A stretch of 53,515 bases of DNA from an uncultured Nitrospira sp. (GTDB lineage Bacteria; Nitrospirota; Nitrospiria; Nitrospirales; Nitrospiraceae): NCBI GenBank assembly GCA_902500805.1, contig CABVSA010000005.1:1-53515 (forward strand), given 5' to 3'. The notes below the pieces were generated by a model. The model made no database searches. It was not told where the DNA came from and saw only the letters and a program-made list of their open reading frames with translations. Positions 42,046 through 52,094 of the stretch are shown here, piece by piece (the first letter of the stretch is position 1; every line of letters begins with the position of its first letter). The position numbers were made by a program, and so were the translations under genes.

Positions 42046-43575
42046 ATGCTTGCCAGGGTTACGAGCGCGGCGCTGGTCGGTCTTGATGCTCATCTCGTCG
42101 ATGTCGAGGTCGATATCTCAGGCGGGCTTCCCCAGTTTTCTGTCGTTGGGTTGCCGGATGCCACGGTGAAAGAAAGTCGAGACCGCGTTCGATCTGCCCT
42201 CAAGAACACGGGGTTTCACTTCCCTGCCAAACGAATCACGGTCAATCTCGCTCCTGCCGGGGTCAAAAAAGAGGGGTCGGGGCTCGACCTCGCGATTGCA
42301 CTCGGCATTCTTGTCGCAGAAGAAGTGATTCCACAGTCGATGCTGAATCATTCCGTTATTGTCGGGGAGTTGTCGTTGGACGGACGAGTGAAGCCGATTA
42401 CAGGAGCCCTGTCTTTTGCGCTGGCCTGCCGAACCGGGTACGACTTGCTGCTCCCCGCGGCTAATGGAGCTGAAGCGGCATTGGTCAAGGGGGTGCGTGC
42501 CTACTCCGTCCACACCCTTCCTGAAGCCGTGGAGTTTCTGAAAGGAAACCAAACTCTTCTTCCAAGCGATTCACGCCAGGATGTCGTGGGGGTGATCGGT
42601 ACGACGGAAGATGAGGACTATGCCGATGTTCGTGGACAAGACCACGCTAAGCGGGCCCTCGAGGTGGCAGCGGCAGGAGGGCACAATGTGTTGATGGTCG
42701 GTCCTCCTGGGTCCGGCAAAACCATGTTGGCGCGTCGCTTACCGTCCATCCTGCCGTTGTTGGAATTGGATGAGGCGATTGAAACGACCAGAGTGCACAG
42801 TGTGGCGGGATTGCTCACACCGGAACGACCGTTGCTGGCCGTTCGGCCGTTTCGGTCCCCGCATCACAGTATTTCGGATGCAGGTTTAGTCGGGGGAGGG
42901 ACCATCCCCAAGCCTGGGGAGGTCTCGCTCGCACATAACGGAGTGTTATTTTTGGACGAATCCCTTGAATTCAAACGAGGTGCGCTCGAGGGGTTGCGAC
43001 AACCGCTGGAGGATGGGTATGTCATTCTGACGAGGGCAAGCGGGACTCTCAAGTATCCGGCGCAGTTCATGTTGATCGCGGCGATGAATCCCTGTCCTTG
43101 TGGGTACTATGGAGACCGGACGCGGTCTTGTATCTGTTCCGGCATACAGATTCGCCGGTATCGGGCGAAACTTTCCGGTCCCTTATTGGATCGACTGGAT
43201 ATCCATCTGGATGTTCCCCCGGTGCCGGTTCGTGAGCTTCGTACGGAGCTTCCTGCTTCAGAGAGTTCCACGGCGATCCGATCGCGCGTCGTAGCCGCCC
43301 GCGATCGACAGCGACGGCGGTACCAAGCTGAGGGGATCTATACAAATGCGCAGTTGAAGCCGCGGCTCGTAAAACGGTATTGTGGGCTTGAACAGCCTGC
43401 TCAAGAGTTGCTTGAGCAGGCGATGGCGAGGCTTCGACTCTCCGCGCGGGCCCATGGACGTATCCTACGAGTTGCGCGGACGATCGCCGATCTGGCCGAC
43501 TCCGAGAGGATCGAGACCATGCATATTGCAGAGGCCATTCAGTATCGTTCGTTTGACCGTAACCCCGACGTGTGA
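42046..43575 (+). CDS. comM: YifB/ComM-family Mg-chelatase-like ATPase
   Basis: A 509-residue protein. The N-terminal Lon-protease-like domain starts LARVTSAALVGLDAHLVDVEVDISGGLPQFSVVGLPD. The AAA+ domain has Walker A GPPGSGKTML and Walker B-like GVLFLDES, and the Cys cluster CPCGYYGDRTRSCIC follows. A C-terminal Mg-chelatase domain closes it. In naturally competent bacteria ComM is a branch-migration helicase that helps recombine incoming DNA; elsewhere the role is less clear. ATG 42046 (GTGGAGTG upstream) gives the normal family length; earlier starts add 25 unconserved residues. Confidence 0.93.
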   Translation: MLARVTSAALVGLDAHLVDVEVDISGGLPQFSVVGLPDATVKESRDRVRSALKNTGFHFPAKRITVNLAPAGVKKEGSGLDLAIALGILVAEEVIPQSMLNHSVIVGELSLDGRVKPITGALSFALACRTGYDLLLPAANGAEAALVKGVRAYSVHTLPEAVEFLKGNQTLLPSDSRQDVVGVIGTTEDEDYADVRGQDHAKRALEVAAAGGHNVLMVGPPGSGKTMLARRLPSILPLLELDEAIETTRVHSVAGLLTPERPLLAVRPFRSPHHSISDAGLVGGGTIPKPGEVSLAHNGVLFLDESLEFKRGALEGLRQPLEDGYVILTRASGTLKYPAQFMLIAAMNPCPCGYYGDRTRSCICSGIQIRRYRAKLSGPLLDRLDIHLDVPPVPVRELRTELPASESSTAIRSRVVAARDRQRRRYQAEGIYTNAQLKPRLVKRYCGLEQPAQELLEQAMARLRLSARAHGRILRVARTIADLADSERIETMHIAEAIQYRSFDRNPDV

Positions 43576-43582
43576 GGCTTCC

Positions 43583-43795
43583 GTGGCATCGGTAAAAGTG
43601 TTCGTCTGGTGGTTTGTCGTGGGTGCCACGATGGCGTTGTCTGTCATCATGGTGCAAGGGGGCGTCAGAGAAGTCATGCAGGCCCAAGGGTCTGTCTGGG
43701 AGTTGAAGCTGGTGGAGCTGCTGACGACGGTTATGGGCGGAGGCCTGCTGGGCGGCTGCATCGCGCTGATTCTCGATCGGATTAAGAAGTCGTAG
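43583..43795 (+). CDS. Small two-TM hypothetical protein
   Basis: A 70-residue protein with two membrane helices (FVWWFVVGATMALSVIMV and LLTTVMGGGLLGGCIALIL) joined by a short loop (QAQGSVWELKLVE) and a basic end (DRIKKS). The start is taken as GTG 43583, seven bases after the comM stop, with TGAGG upstream; longer frames run antisense-like through comM. It is probably co-transcribed with comM. No family is recognised. Confidence 0.6.
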   Translation: MASVKVFVWWFVVGATMALSVIMVQGGVREVMQAQGSVWELKLVELLTTVMGGGLLGGCIALILDRIKKS

Positions 43796-44208
43796 GTATC
43801 GATGCGTCGTTGACCGCCTCTGCACGACTGTTCAGGAATGGATCGTTTACCTCGCAGTGCAACTCCCTCCTGTTTGAGCAGACCTTGCAGGATTTCACGT
43901 GCAGGTTATTCTCCGTTATGGGATTGGTAGAATACTCCAGTCGTTCATAGAGATGGATGGTCGGATTCTTGGATGTTCCACGAGTCATCTGTGAAGGAAG
44001 GAGTTCTTACATTTACTTGCATTACGGTGAATAGTGAACGGGGTGTGAGGTTTCTCGATTTGCTGTTCAGCTAATCCACCAAGCTGATCGGTGCAATCCC
44101 GGTGGCGACGATTGCAAAGAGGCTGACCTTCGAGATAGAAGTGACAGGATCCCAAGAGATGATCAAGGGATCGAACACCGATGTATTACCCCAACATGAT
44201 CGAGGACT
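43796..44208. other. Intergenic region, nothing recognised
   Basis: About 410 bases without a supported gene on either strand. No clear repeat of the families seen elsewhere in the window. Confidence 0.4.
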
Positions 44209-44634
44209 ATGGACATTGAAATCGGTTCCAATCTCTATAAAAACTTCAACGGGACGATCGAGGTTGAGGGAGTGCCGCAGATCCAAGTGACTCGTCATCC
44301 TTCAACTGGTTCGTTGCTGGTCAATTTTGCGCTGTTCGATTCAAATGGCCGGATGTTGGCCAAGATGGTGGACAGCACACTGATGTTTAACGAGCGGCGC
44401 GCTTATGAGGTCACAAAGACGGACAAACGCATTCTGATGAAGGAAGCGGATTCGGGAAAAGTCGTCCTCCAGCTCGACGTGAAGGACGCTCAGGTCGTCT
44501 TGCTGGCTCAGGGCGAGTTCCATACGATGAAAGGCCATCTTCTGCAAGTCACGGCGACGGCCTGGAAGATCGAGAAACAGCACCGGAGCGGACAGACACA
44601 CGACAGTCAAGGTGGTGTGGTGTCTATTGGCTAG
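44209..44634 (+). CDS. Hypothetical beta-rich protein
   Basis: A 141-residue protein with no signal peptide or membrane segment. Its alternating pattern ([75 protein letters not shown]) predicts beta strands. CGAGGA lies just before ATG 44209. I do not recognise a family. Its last 11 bases overlap the end of clpB, which runs toward it. Confidence 0.65.
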   Translation: MDIEIGSNLYKNFNGTIEVEGVPQIQVTRHPSTGSLLVNFALFDSNGRMLAKMVDSTLMFNERRAYEVTKTDKRILMKEADSGKVVLQLDVKDAQVVLLAQGEFHTMKGHLLQVTATAWKIEKQHRSGQTHDSQGGVVSIG

Positions 44635-47242
44635 AAACTGAAGTCGCCTCCCCTTCTACAATCGGGGTCACCAGCAAGGCCCCATTCTTCATATCGACCG
44701 AAGCGGTATTTCCATCGCGCAATTCTCCCTTGACCAACAACTTGGCGATCGGCGTTTCCAGCTCCTGTTGAATGAGCCGCTTCAGCGGTCGTGCTCCGTA
44801 CACCGGATCGTAGCCGCGTTCGCCTAAATGTTTCAGCGCGGACGGCGTGATGGCCAGCGGGATCCGACGTTCCGTGAGTCTGTTGCGGAGTCGCTCCAGC
44901 TGAATCTCCACGATCTTGATCAGGTGTTCGGTTCCGAGCGGATGGAATACGACGAGTTCATCGACCCGGTTCAGGAACTCCGGGCGGAAATGTTGTCGCA
45001 GTTCACCCATGACGACTGTCCGCATGTCCTCATAGGACGCGCCCCGCTGTTGCGCTTCGAGAATGTGCGGGCTGCCGATGTTGGAGGTCATGATCAGGAC
45101 GGTGTTTTTGAAATCGACCGTACGGCCTTGTGAATCGGTCAGTCGACCGTCATCGAGCACTTGCAACAGTACATTGAACACATCGTGATGCGCCTTCTCG
45201 ATCTCGTCGAAGAGGATGACCGAAAAGGGGCGTCGTCGCACAGCTTCAGTCAGTTGACCGCCTTCTTCATATCCGATGTACCCGGGAGGTGCGCCGATCA
45301 GTCGAGCGACGGTATGTTTCTCCATGTATTCGGACATATCGATTCTGACGAGATTTCCTTCATCATCGAACAGAATTGCGGCGAGCGCTCTGGCCAATTC
45401 GGTTTTGCCGACCCCGGTGGGGCCAAGGAATAGAAATGACCCGATCGGACGATTGGGGTCCTTGATGCCGGATCGCGCACGAAGCACCGCATCTGCCACG
45501 GCACGGACTCCTTCTTCCTGGCCGACGACCCGTTCGTGCAGGAGGTCCTCAAGTTTCAAGAGCTTGTCGGTCTCGCCTTCGAGTAACCGCGAGACGGGGA
45601 CACCGGTCCAGCGGCTGACCACGGCCGCAATCTCATCCTCGTCGACTTCTTCCTTCAGCAACCGGGCCGTATCCTGTTTTTTCTCCAAGTGCTGCTGCTC
45701 CAGCGCCAATTCTCGTTCAAGCTTGGGGAGTTCTCCATAACGAAGCTCGGCCACCCGATTAAGGTCATAGGCACGCTCAGCCTGCTCGATCTTCTGCTTC
45801 ATCTCTTCGATCGCCTCGCGGGTCTTGCGTAGTCGGGATACGGAGGTTTTCTCTGATTCCCATCTGGTTTTCAGCGCCTGCAGGTCACGTTGTTTTTCAG
45901 TGAGTTCAGATTCCAGGGTGCTGAGTCGGGCGGCGCTTGCCGCGTCCTTCTCTTTCTTCAATGCCTCGCGCTCAATTTCCAGCTGGAGCACCTTGCGCGA
46001 CACTTCATCCAGCTCAGCCGGCAGGCTGTCGATCTCAGTCCGAAGCCGTGCGGCAGCCTCGTCGACTAGGTCGATGGCTTTATCTGGAAGAAACCGATCG
46101 GCGATATAACGATGGGACAGTTTCGCCGCAGCCACCAGCGCACTGTCCTTGATGCGCACGCCATGGTGGACTTCGTAGCGTTCCTTGAGGCCGCGTAGTA
46201 TGGAAATGGTGTTCTCCACTGACGGCTGATCCACCAACACTGTTTGGAAACGGCGTTCCAATGCGGCGTCTTTTTCAATGTGTTTTCGGTATTCGTCCAG
46301 CGTCGTGGCACCGATCAGGTGCAACTCGCCCCGCGCCAGCATCGGCTTCAACAGATTGGCCGCATCCATTGCCCCTTCGGCTGCTCCGGCTCCGACGACC
46401 GTGTGCAATTCGTCGATGAAGAGGAGAATCTGACCGTGAGACGATTGGATCTCTTTCAGGACGGCTTTGAGCCGTTCCTCAAATTCACCGCGAAATTTGG
46501 CACCGGCGACAAGGGAACCCATATCCAGGGCAAAGAGTTTTTTGTGTTTGAGGCTTTCGGGGACATCGCCTTTCACGATTCGAATTGCCAGTCCTTCAAC
46601 AATCGCGGTCTTCCCGACACCTGGTTCCCCGATGAGCACCGGGTTATTCTTCGTCCGGCGTGAGAGGATCTGGATCACACGCCTGATTTCATCATCGCGT
46701 CCGATGACGGGATCGAGTTTGCCCTGTCCGGCCAGTTGGGTTAACTCTCGACCGTATTTCACCAATGACTGGTATGTGCTTTCAGGATCCTGGCTGGTGA
46801 CCCGTTGATTTCCACGCACCTGCTGCAATCCTGCCAAGAGACGGTCCCTTGTAATGCCCAGCTTCTTGAAGATTCCCCCTTCCTGCACCATGGCAAGGAG
46901 GACATGCTCGACGCTCAAGAAATCGTCCTTCAGCGACTTCTGCTCCTCTTCCGCACGATTGAGAACGTGGGTGAGGCGGTTGGCAATGTGAATCTGACCC
47001 GGAGCTGCCCCTGAACCTTGCACTTGAGGGAACTTTGCCAAGGCTTGTTCGACGGCTTGCCGCACGGCAGGCAGCGTGAGGCCGGCACCTTCAAGTAAGG
47101 CCGGAGTGGTCCCGCCCTCTTGTTCGAGGAGCGCTAAGAGAACATGTTCCACCTCAATGCCTTGATGACTTCTCCGCTGGGCGTGTCCCGAGGCGGACTG
47201 CAGGGCCTCCTGCAATTTGACCGTCATTCGATTCATGTCCAT
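44624..47242 (-). CDS. clpB: ATP-dependent disaggregase ClpB
   Basis: An 872-residue Hsp100 chaperone that, with DnaK, pulls aggregated proteins apart. The N-terminal double Clp repeat (to about 145) is followed by AAA-1 with Walker A GEPGVGKT (205-212), the coiled-coil middle domain (about 405-525), and AAA-2 with Walker [13 protein letters not shown] and the pore loop region [13 protein letters not shown]. It appears complete. ATG 47242 is preceded by GAGGTG at 7 bases. Upstream, on the minus strand, TTGACT and TATCAG separated by 16 bases could be a vegetative promoter; a heat-shock type promoter is not evident. It converges on the beta-rich protein gene with an 11-base overlap. Confidence 0.97.
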   Translation of the reverse strand: MDMNRMTVKLQEALQSASGHAQRRSHQGIEVEHVLLALLEQEGGTTPALLEGAGLTLPAVRQAVEQALAKFPQVQGSGAAPGQIHIANRLTHVLNRAEEEQKSLKDDFLSVEHVLLAMVQEGGIFKKLGITRDRLLAGLQQVRGNQRVTSQDPESTYQSLVKYGRELTQLAGQGKLDPVIGRDDEIRRVIQILSRRTKNNPVLIGEPGVGKTAIVEGLAIRIVKGDVPESLKHKKLFALDMGSLVAGAKFRGEFEERLKAVLKEIQSSHGQILLFIDELHTVVGAGAAEGAMDAANLLKPMLARGELHLIGATTLDEYRKHIEKDAALERRFQTVLVDQPSVENTISILRGLKERYEVHHGVRIKDSALVAAAKLSHRYIADRFLPDKAIDLVDEAAARLRTEIDSLPAELDEVSRKVLQLEIEREALKKEKDAASAARLSTLESELTEKQRDLQALKTRWESEKTSVSRLRKTREAIEEMKQKIEQAERAYDLNRVAELRYGELPKLERELALEQQHLEKKQDTARLLKEEVDEDEIAAVVSRWTGVPVSRLLEGETDKLLKLEDLLHERVVGQEEGVRAVADAVLRARSGIKDPNRPIGSFLFLGPTGVGKTELARALAAILFDDEGNLVRIDMSEYMEKHTVARLIGAPPGYIGYEEGGQLTEAVRRRPFSVILFDEIEKAHHDVFNVLLQVLDDGRLTDSQGRTVDFKNTVLIMTSNIGSPHILEAQQRGASYEDMRTVVMGELRQHFRPEFLNRVDELVVFHPLGTEHLIKIVEIQLERLRNRLTERRIPLAITPSALKHLGERGYDPVYGARPLKRLIQQELETPIAKLLVKGELRDGNTASVDMKNGALLVTPIVEGEATSVSSQ

Positions 47243-47358
47243 GGTGATCCACCTCTAAAATGGTGACATTCATCCTCGCTCTGATAAACACTGATAATCA
47301 TTTGGCGCAATAAGTCAACCTGGAAGGGCTGTTCCGTCTGCAATAGCGTGACTAGTGC

Positions 47359-47387
47359 TTGACCTCTTGCCCGATCCCGACTAGGGT
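47359..47387 (+). promoter_or_regulatory. Candidate promoter for the gene at 47398
   Basis: TTGACC (47359-47364) and TAGGGT (47382-47387) are 17 bases apart. The predicted transcription start lies only a few bases before ATG 47398, which has no Shine-Dalgarno, consistent with a very short leader. The -10 box is a poor match. Confidence 0.35.
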
Positions 47388-47397
47388 ACGCACCAGC

Positions 47398-48231
47398 ATG
47401 AGCAATCTCGCCTCGGCTACGGTCCAACTCTATCGACATGTTTTGCACGCGACGTGGCGTTCGCTGACCAAAAGTTGGATATCAATGGTAGTGCTCATTC
47501 TCTTTGGCTTGCTGTTTTTGGGGATTGCAAAGATCGCTGCTCCGTTGGGGATGGCCGGTGGTTTTATACTTGGTATCGTGAATGCCCTTCTGGTGGGATC
47601 GACCCTCCGGTTGATCGAACAGTCGCTGAGCGCGTCACGCACTCTTGGGTTCAAGGACGTAACGGAAAGCTTCGGGCATTACTTTTGGGACGTGATCGGT
47701 GTTGGTTTTGTATTGTGGTTGCCGACGCTCTTGCTCGATATGGGTTTGCAAGCCAATCCGGCGTATGGTCAATTTCTTCTCTCCGCATTCCTGCTCTTGG
47801 TCTTCATCCTGTTGAATCCAGCGCCGGAAGTGATTTATCAGGTGCGACACGACTCAACGCTTGAGGTGTTCAAGACATCCTATGAATTTGTGATGGAACA
47901 TTGGGTCGAATGGTTTCTCCCATTCGTCCTGCTCATCTTGCCGGTGGTGCTTTCTCCGAGTGGGCTGCAAGAATTTTTTTCGCTGTCCGGTCGTGCGGGT
48001 CGAGGAGCAGGGCTTGACTTCCTTCAAATTCTGATGCTGCCACTGACTGCAATCGGAGGTTGGCTGTCTTACCTTGGGCTTGATTCGGAGGGGCAGGAGA
48101 TTGTGCTTCTCTTCCTTACTCCACCGGTCGCAATGGCCATCTTGTTGTTCCGGGGCCATCTTTTCGCGTCACTGCACGGGTCATCCAGAAGACAACGGCT
48201 CTTTTCTCACCAATACGATACTAGACAGTAA
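47398..48231 (+). CDS. Multi-pass membrane protein, hypothetical
   Basis: A 277-residue protein with about five to six hydrophobic segments (SMVVLILFGLLFLGIAKIAA, MAGGFILGIVNALLVG, VIGVGFVLWLPTLLLDMG, FLLSAFLLLVFILLNP, WFLPFVLLILPVVL, LLFLTPPVAMAILLF). The layout resembles uncharacterised integral membrane proteins of about 250-300 residues with a glycerophosphoryl-diester-type membrane domain, but I cannot name a family. ATG 47398 is preferred to 47359. It diverges from clpB. Confidence 0.7.
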   Translation: MSNLASATVQLYRHVLHATWRSLTKSWISMVVLILFGLLFLGIAKIAAPLGMAGGFILGIVNALLVGSTLRLIEQSLSASRTLGFKDVTESFGHYFWDVIGVGFVLWLPTLLLDMGLQANPAYGQFLLSAFLLLVFILLNPAPEVIYQVRHDSTLEVFKTSYEFVMEHWVEWFLPFVLLILPVVLSPSGLQEFFSLSGRAGRGAGLDFLQILMLPLTAIGGWLSYLGLDSEGQEIVLLFLTPPVAMAILLFRGHLFASLHGSSRRQRLFSHQYDTRQ

Positions 48232-48325
48232 CTGTCTGGGATAGATTTTCTCCGAAGAATCGGGTCGCTTCGAGACATGTTTATCTCCAAGCAGGGGCAT
48301 TCCCTTGTGGTCGGAAGCTGAAATA

Positions 48326-48345
48326 GTGTATGGAATAGCATACAC
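48326..48345. promoter_or_regulatory. Palindrome upstream of the kinase operon
   Basis: GTGTATG-gaatag-CATACAC is a perfect 7-bp inverted repeat 47 bases before the kinase start. Two more interlocking inverted repeats follow, CCTAG..CTAGG (48367-48382) and GTCCG..CGGAC (48371-48389), ending two bases before ATG 48392. One or more may be regulator binding sites. Confidence 0.4.
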
Positions 48346-48391
48346 ATGAGCTCTGTTCATCTATGACCTAGTCCGAGCTAGGTACGGACTT

Positions 48392-49867
48392 ATGCGACTT
48401 TCAATCTTTTCGAGACTGGTTTTAACCTCCCTGGTCATTATTGCAGTGATGGGGGGAGTCAATCTCTACGCACTGTTTCAACTTCGACAGTTGACGGCCA
48501 TGAGTACCCAAATGGCCTCGTATCACTATCCCGCCGTCGAATCCGCCAAAAGGCTCTTAGGGTCGCTGTTTGCCCAACAGAATAATGAAAAGAAGTTTCT
48601 TGCCACGAAAGATCCCACATTCCGCACCAACTTGACGGAAGAAGTTGAAGAGTTTCAGCGGCTGCTTCACCTGTTGCGAGGACAGGAAAGTTCCACCCGA
48701 GGATTGACGCTTTTGCAAGAGACGGGTGAGTTGTTGAAAGAACGATCACGATTATTTGACAGTACCGTGCAAGCGGCAACAAGGTCGACCCATCCTGCGA
48801 TTTCAGACTATGAAAGCAAGCGCGACAGCCTCACAGACCGCATGTCTTTCACGTTGCAGAGTTATATCGATCTTCATGAGGCTCGAGTCAGTGTCGGGGT
48901 GACCGAATCGCGTGCCAGTGCCGCCCAAGCCGAAGCGGTGACAGAGCAGCTTGTTCTTGTCGCGTTGATGTTCGGATTGGGGCTGGCCGGAGTGGCAAGC
49001 TATACGATTCTGCGTCCTCTCCGAGAGCTGCAGGGACATATCAAGCAGATCGGACAGGGGAATTTTGGGGCATCCCTCACAATCAAGGCTCCGGCCGAAC
49101 TCCGTGAGTTAGTAGATTCCGTGAACTGGATGGGCCGGAAGCTCCAAGAAATCGACGAGATGAAAACGGATTTTCTTGCGCACGTGTCCCATGAATTGCG
49201 AACACCCATGGCATCAATTCAGGAGGGGACGAACCTTTTACTTGACGAGATTCCGGGGCCGCTGATGCCTGAGCAACGTATGACGCTTCGGATCATGGCT
49301 GACAGCAGCAAGCGGCTGATGCATCTCATCGCCACGATTCTAGATTTGTCGAAAATGGAAGCCGGGATGATGGAGTATCGGTTTGTCCCGGTTGATCTCC
49401 AGCGGATTGTTGACATATCCATCAATAAAATTCGGTTGCTTGCTGATTCTAAGCATGTCCAATTGGTGTTGGAGCATGCTGGACAGCGGGCTTGGGTCAA
49501 GGCGGATGCGTTCCGGCTGGAACAGGTCTTGGACAATCTGTTGTCCAATGCGCTGAAGTTCAGCCCCGAAGGGGGTGTGGTGAAGGTGTATCTGAAGCCA
49601 GACCTGCAGGCTGGTGTACTGGAGGTCGCAGTCTCAGATACGGGGCCTGGTATCGCATCAGAGGATCTGCCACATATCTTTGAGCGCTTTTACCAGGGCC
49701 GTTCCAAGGTCAAGCAGAGCGCAGGAAGTGGGTTAGGGTTGGCATTGGTCAAGAATGTTGTCGAAGCTCATGGAGGAAGGATCTGGATCGAAAGCGAGAG
49801 AGGGAAGGGGGCAACTGTACGGTTTATCCTACGGTTGACGAAATCGGAAGGGAAAGGGGAACCGTGA
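48392..49867 (+). CDS. Sensor histidine kinase, GlrK/QseE-like position
   Basis: A 491-residue membrane kinase. TM1 is at about 8-28, a periplasmic helical sensor domain at 30-183, TM2 at about 185-205 and HAMP to about 258. The H-box is FLAHVSHELRTP with His267; the ATPase part has an N-box LDNLLSNALKFSPEGG, G1 VSDTGPGI, F-box FERFYQG and G2 GSGLGLALV. No Shine-Dalgarno is clear before ATG 48392. Its stop overlaps the GTG of the lipoprotein gene by four bases. The order kinase, lipoprotein, NtrC-type regulator is that of E. coli qseE-qseG-qseF (glrK-qseG-glrR), which senses envelope state. Confidence 0.92.
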   Translation: MRLSIFSRLVLTSLVIIAVMGGVNLYALFQLRQLTAMSTQMASYHYPAVESAKRLLGSLFAQQNNEKKFLATKDPTFRTNLTEEVEEFQRLLHLLRGQESSTRGLTLLQETGELLKERSRLFDSTVQAATRSTHPAISDYESKRDSLTDRMSFTLQSYIDLHEARVSVGVTESRASAAQAEAVTEQLVLVALMFGLGLAGVASYTILRPLRELQGHIKQIGQGNFGASLTIKAPAELRELVDSVNWMGRKLQEIDEMKTDFLAHVSHELRTPMASIQEGTNLLLDEIPGPLMPEQRMTLRIMADSSKRLMHLIATILDLSKMEAGMMEYRFVPVDLQRIVDISINKIRLLADSKHVQLVLEHAGQRAWVKADAFRLEQVLDNLLSNALKFSPEGGVVKVYLKPDLQAGVLEVAVSDTGPGIASEDLPHIFERFYQGRSKVKQSAGSGLGLALVKNVVEAHGGRIWIESERGKGATVRFILRLTKSEGKGEP

Positions 49868-50634
49868 AAACGAAGACATATCTTATGACGATCAGTTACT
49901 GCGTTCTGCCTTTTTTTCTAGCCTCATGTGCAGCGTGGACGACGTCCGCCCCTCTCTCTCGCCCCTATTTTGTGACTGATCCAGGAGAAGCTGCTAGTTT
50001 TCAATCGCTTGCAAAGAAACAGGAGGATTTAGTCTCGCGATGTGCCCAATCACGCTCTTGCGATCAGGTGTATTTTACGCGTGGACTTCTTGGGCTCTAT
50101 GAAAGTCGCGAAGTTGCAGCGAAATACTTTGAAAAAGTTCTGACCGTTACTCCAACAGGGCCGATTGCAAGGACGAGTAAAGCCTGGCTGCAAGTCATCC
50201 AAAACCCCGTTGTTTCTGGGCAGAAGGGATGGCCTGAATCTGTACTGACTGCCTCTGCGATTGCGGACGCGCACACATCATTAGCGATGGTGGCGGATCG
50301 TCTGGTTCGGAACTTGCTTGATGAACAGGTGTTGATCCAACAATTCCATGCCTCGAAGGATGATGAGTCGGAGGCGATGGAGGCGTTGCAGCGGGAGTTG
50401 GCGGAGCGAGATCGCAGAATAGAGACGTTCCTCTCCAAGAAAGATTCGACAAAGGGATCGGCAGATCCAGTCGCGCTGCAAAAACAATTGGCTGAACGAG
50501 ATAAGAAGATTGAAGAGCTGTCTTCTCAGCTTGAGGCGTTGAAACGAATCGATCAAGAAATGCGCGAGAAAGTTCGTCCGATCCGTCCTCCGTTGACGAC
50601 GGTTCCTAGCCCAGGTCCAGAAACCACACCCTAA
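49864..50634 (+). CDS. Lipoprotein in the QseG position of a two-component operon
   Basis: A 256-residue protein starting at GTG 49864 (AAGGGGAACC upstream; GTGA overlap with the kinase stop). The signal sequence ends in lipobox LASC (Cys near 22). Mature part: a TPR-like helical region (FTRGLLGLYESREVAAKYFEKVLTVTPTG), then a coiled coil (about 165-235; EAMEALQRELAERDRRIETF and LQKQLAERDKKIEELSSQLEAL) and a Pro-rich end. In E. coli, QseG is an outer-membrane lipoprotein that binds and stimulates the kinase; a similar role is inferred from position and coiled coil, as sequence similarity is not obvious. Confidence 0.85.
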   Translation: MKTKTYLMTISYCVLPFFLASCAAWTTSAPLSRPYFVTDPGEAASFQSLAKKQEDLVSRCAQSRSCDQVYFTRGLLGLYESREVAAKYFEKVLTVTPTGPIARTSKAWLQVIQNPVVSGQKGWPESVLTASAIADAHTSLAMVADRLVRNLLDEQVLIQQFHASKDDESEAMEALQRELAERDRRIETFLSKKDSTKGSADPVALQKQLAERDKKIEELSSQLEALKRIDQEMREKVRPIRPPLTTVPSPGPETTP

Positions 50635-50660
50635 ATGAAAGCCAGAAAGATTAGGTAATC

Positions 50661-52094
50661 ATGGAGTCAAAAGACATGGAACGAGAGAACATTCTTGTCA
50701 TTGATGATGACGAGGGATTGTTGCATTTGCTGAAAATGCGGTTGTCCGCGATGGGATTTTCCGTCACATCTCGTACCACGGGACAGGAGGCGGTGGAGGC
50801 AACGAAACACACGACGTTTGATTTGGCGATTACTGATCTCCGCCTTCGAAATGAAAATGGGCTAGATGTGACCGAAGCGTTGTTGCAAAACCAGCCGGGA
50901 CTTCCGGTCATCATTTTAACGGCCCATGGCAGTATTCCCAACGCGGTGGAGGCGATGCAGCGTGGGGCGTTCGGGTATCTGACAAAACCGTTCGATGATA
51001 AAGAGCTCAAGGAGACGATCGATAAAGCGCTCACTCAACGGCGAATGAGTCGTGAGATTGATCGACTCAAATCGTTAGTCAAGGAGCTCTATGGGCTGGA
51101 GAATGTCGTGGCGCGAAGTTCGGCAATGCAACAGCTCTTTCAACAAATTGGTCAGGTTGCTGAATCAGATGCAACCATCCTGCTCTTTGGCGAGACTGGT
51201 ACCGGTAAGGAGGTCATGGCGCGTGTTATTCATGCGAACAGTCGCCGCAGTAAAGGTGCGTTCGTGGCGCTTAACTGTGCTGCCATTCCGGAAACACTGT
51301 TTGAGAGTGAGTTGTTTGGGCACGTGAAGGGTGCCTTTACGAGCGCCCATGGTGCAAAGCGAGGACTCTTTCAAATGGCCCATGGCGGGACGCTCTTTCT
51401 TGATGAAATCGGTGAAATGCCGCTCTCAATGCAGGTGAAGTTGTTGCGTGCCGTCCAGGAACGGGAGATCAGAGAGGTTGGATCAGAGACGTCCGTGAAG
51501 GTCGATGTACGCATTCTTGCAGCGACGAATAAGGATCTCGCCGAGGCAGTGAAGAGCGGAGCATTCCGTAACGATCTCTACTATCGGATTTCGGTGGTTC
51601 CTCTGTTCATTCCCCCATTGCGTGAGCGGCGAGATGATATTCCGTTGCTCGCTCAGTATTTTCTTCAGCAGAGCATGAAGCGATCCAATAAGGATGTCAA
51701 AGGGTTTACGCCTGCTGCGCTTCATCGGTTGGTGATCAATCCCTGGCCGGGTAATGTACGTGAGTTGGAAAATGCGGTCGAGAAAGCAGTGGTGATGTCG
51801 CAGCAAGAAATGTTGACGCCAGATTTGTTTCCGGCAGTCAGTGCGTCGGCTGAGTCACCACTCAAGCCGCTTACAGAGGCAAAGGAAGAGTTTGAACGCA
51901 CCTACCTAAAGAATGTACTGCATTTGACGGGTGGCAATATCTCACGTGCCGCTCAGTTTGCCGGGCGATATAGGGCTGACTTCTATAAGATGCTCAGGAA
52001 GTATGGACTCCATCCTTCGACTACGAAGGGAAGACCCGAGGCAGAGGTCGATGAGCTAGAATCCGAGGAGCATTTGACTGAAGCAGAACGATAA
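50661..52094 (+). CDS. NtrC-family sigma-54 response regulator, GlrR/QseF-like
   Basis: A 477-residue regulator. The receiver domain (9-122) has phospho-acceptor Asp59 (AITDLRL) with VIDDDE at the acidic pocket and Lys in LTKP. The AAA+ domain has Walker A GETGTGKE (177-184) and Walker B TLFLDEIGEM. The sigma-54 contact loop reads GAFTSA (224-229) instead of GAFTGA. The C-terminal HTH (about 415-460; EEFERTYLKNVLHLTGGNISRAAQFAGRYRADFYKML) has the GlrR-type form. It would activate sigma-54 promoters when phosphorylated by the kinase coded at 48392. It begins 26 bases after the lipoprotein gene. Confidence 0.93.
   Translation: MESKDMERENILVIDDDEGLLHLLKMRLSAMGFSVTSRTTGQEAVEATKHTTFDLAITDLRLRNENGLDVTEALLQNQPGLPVIILTAHGSIPNAVEAMQRGAFGYLTKPFDDKELKETIDKALTQRRMSREIDRLKSLVKELYGLENVVARSSAMQQLFQQIGQVAESDATILLFGETGTGKEVMARVIHANSRRSKGAFVALNCAAIPETLFESELFGHVKGAFTSAHGAKRGLFQMAHGGTLFLDEIGEMPLSMQVKLLRAVQEREIREVGSETSVKVDVRILAATNKDLAEAVKSGAFRNDLYYRISVVPLFIPPLRERRDDIPLLAQYFLQQSMKRSNKDVKGFTPAALHRLVINPWPGNVRELENAVEKAVVMSQQEMLTPDLFPAVSASAESPLKPLTEAKEEFERTYLKNVLHLTGGNISRAAQFAGRYRADFYKMLRKYGLHPSTTKGRPEAEVDELESEEHLTEAER

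Noticed and set aside
43067..43825. 252-codon minus-strand frame across comM end
   Set aside because: Antisense shadow of comM and the two-TM gene, rich in Arg/His/Ser/Gln.
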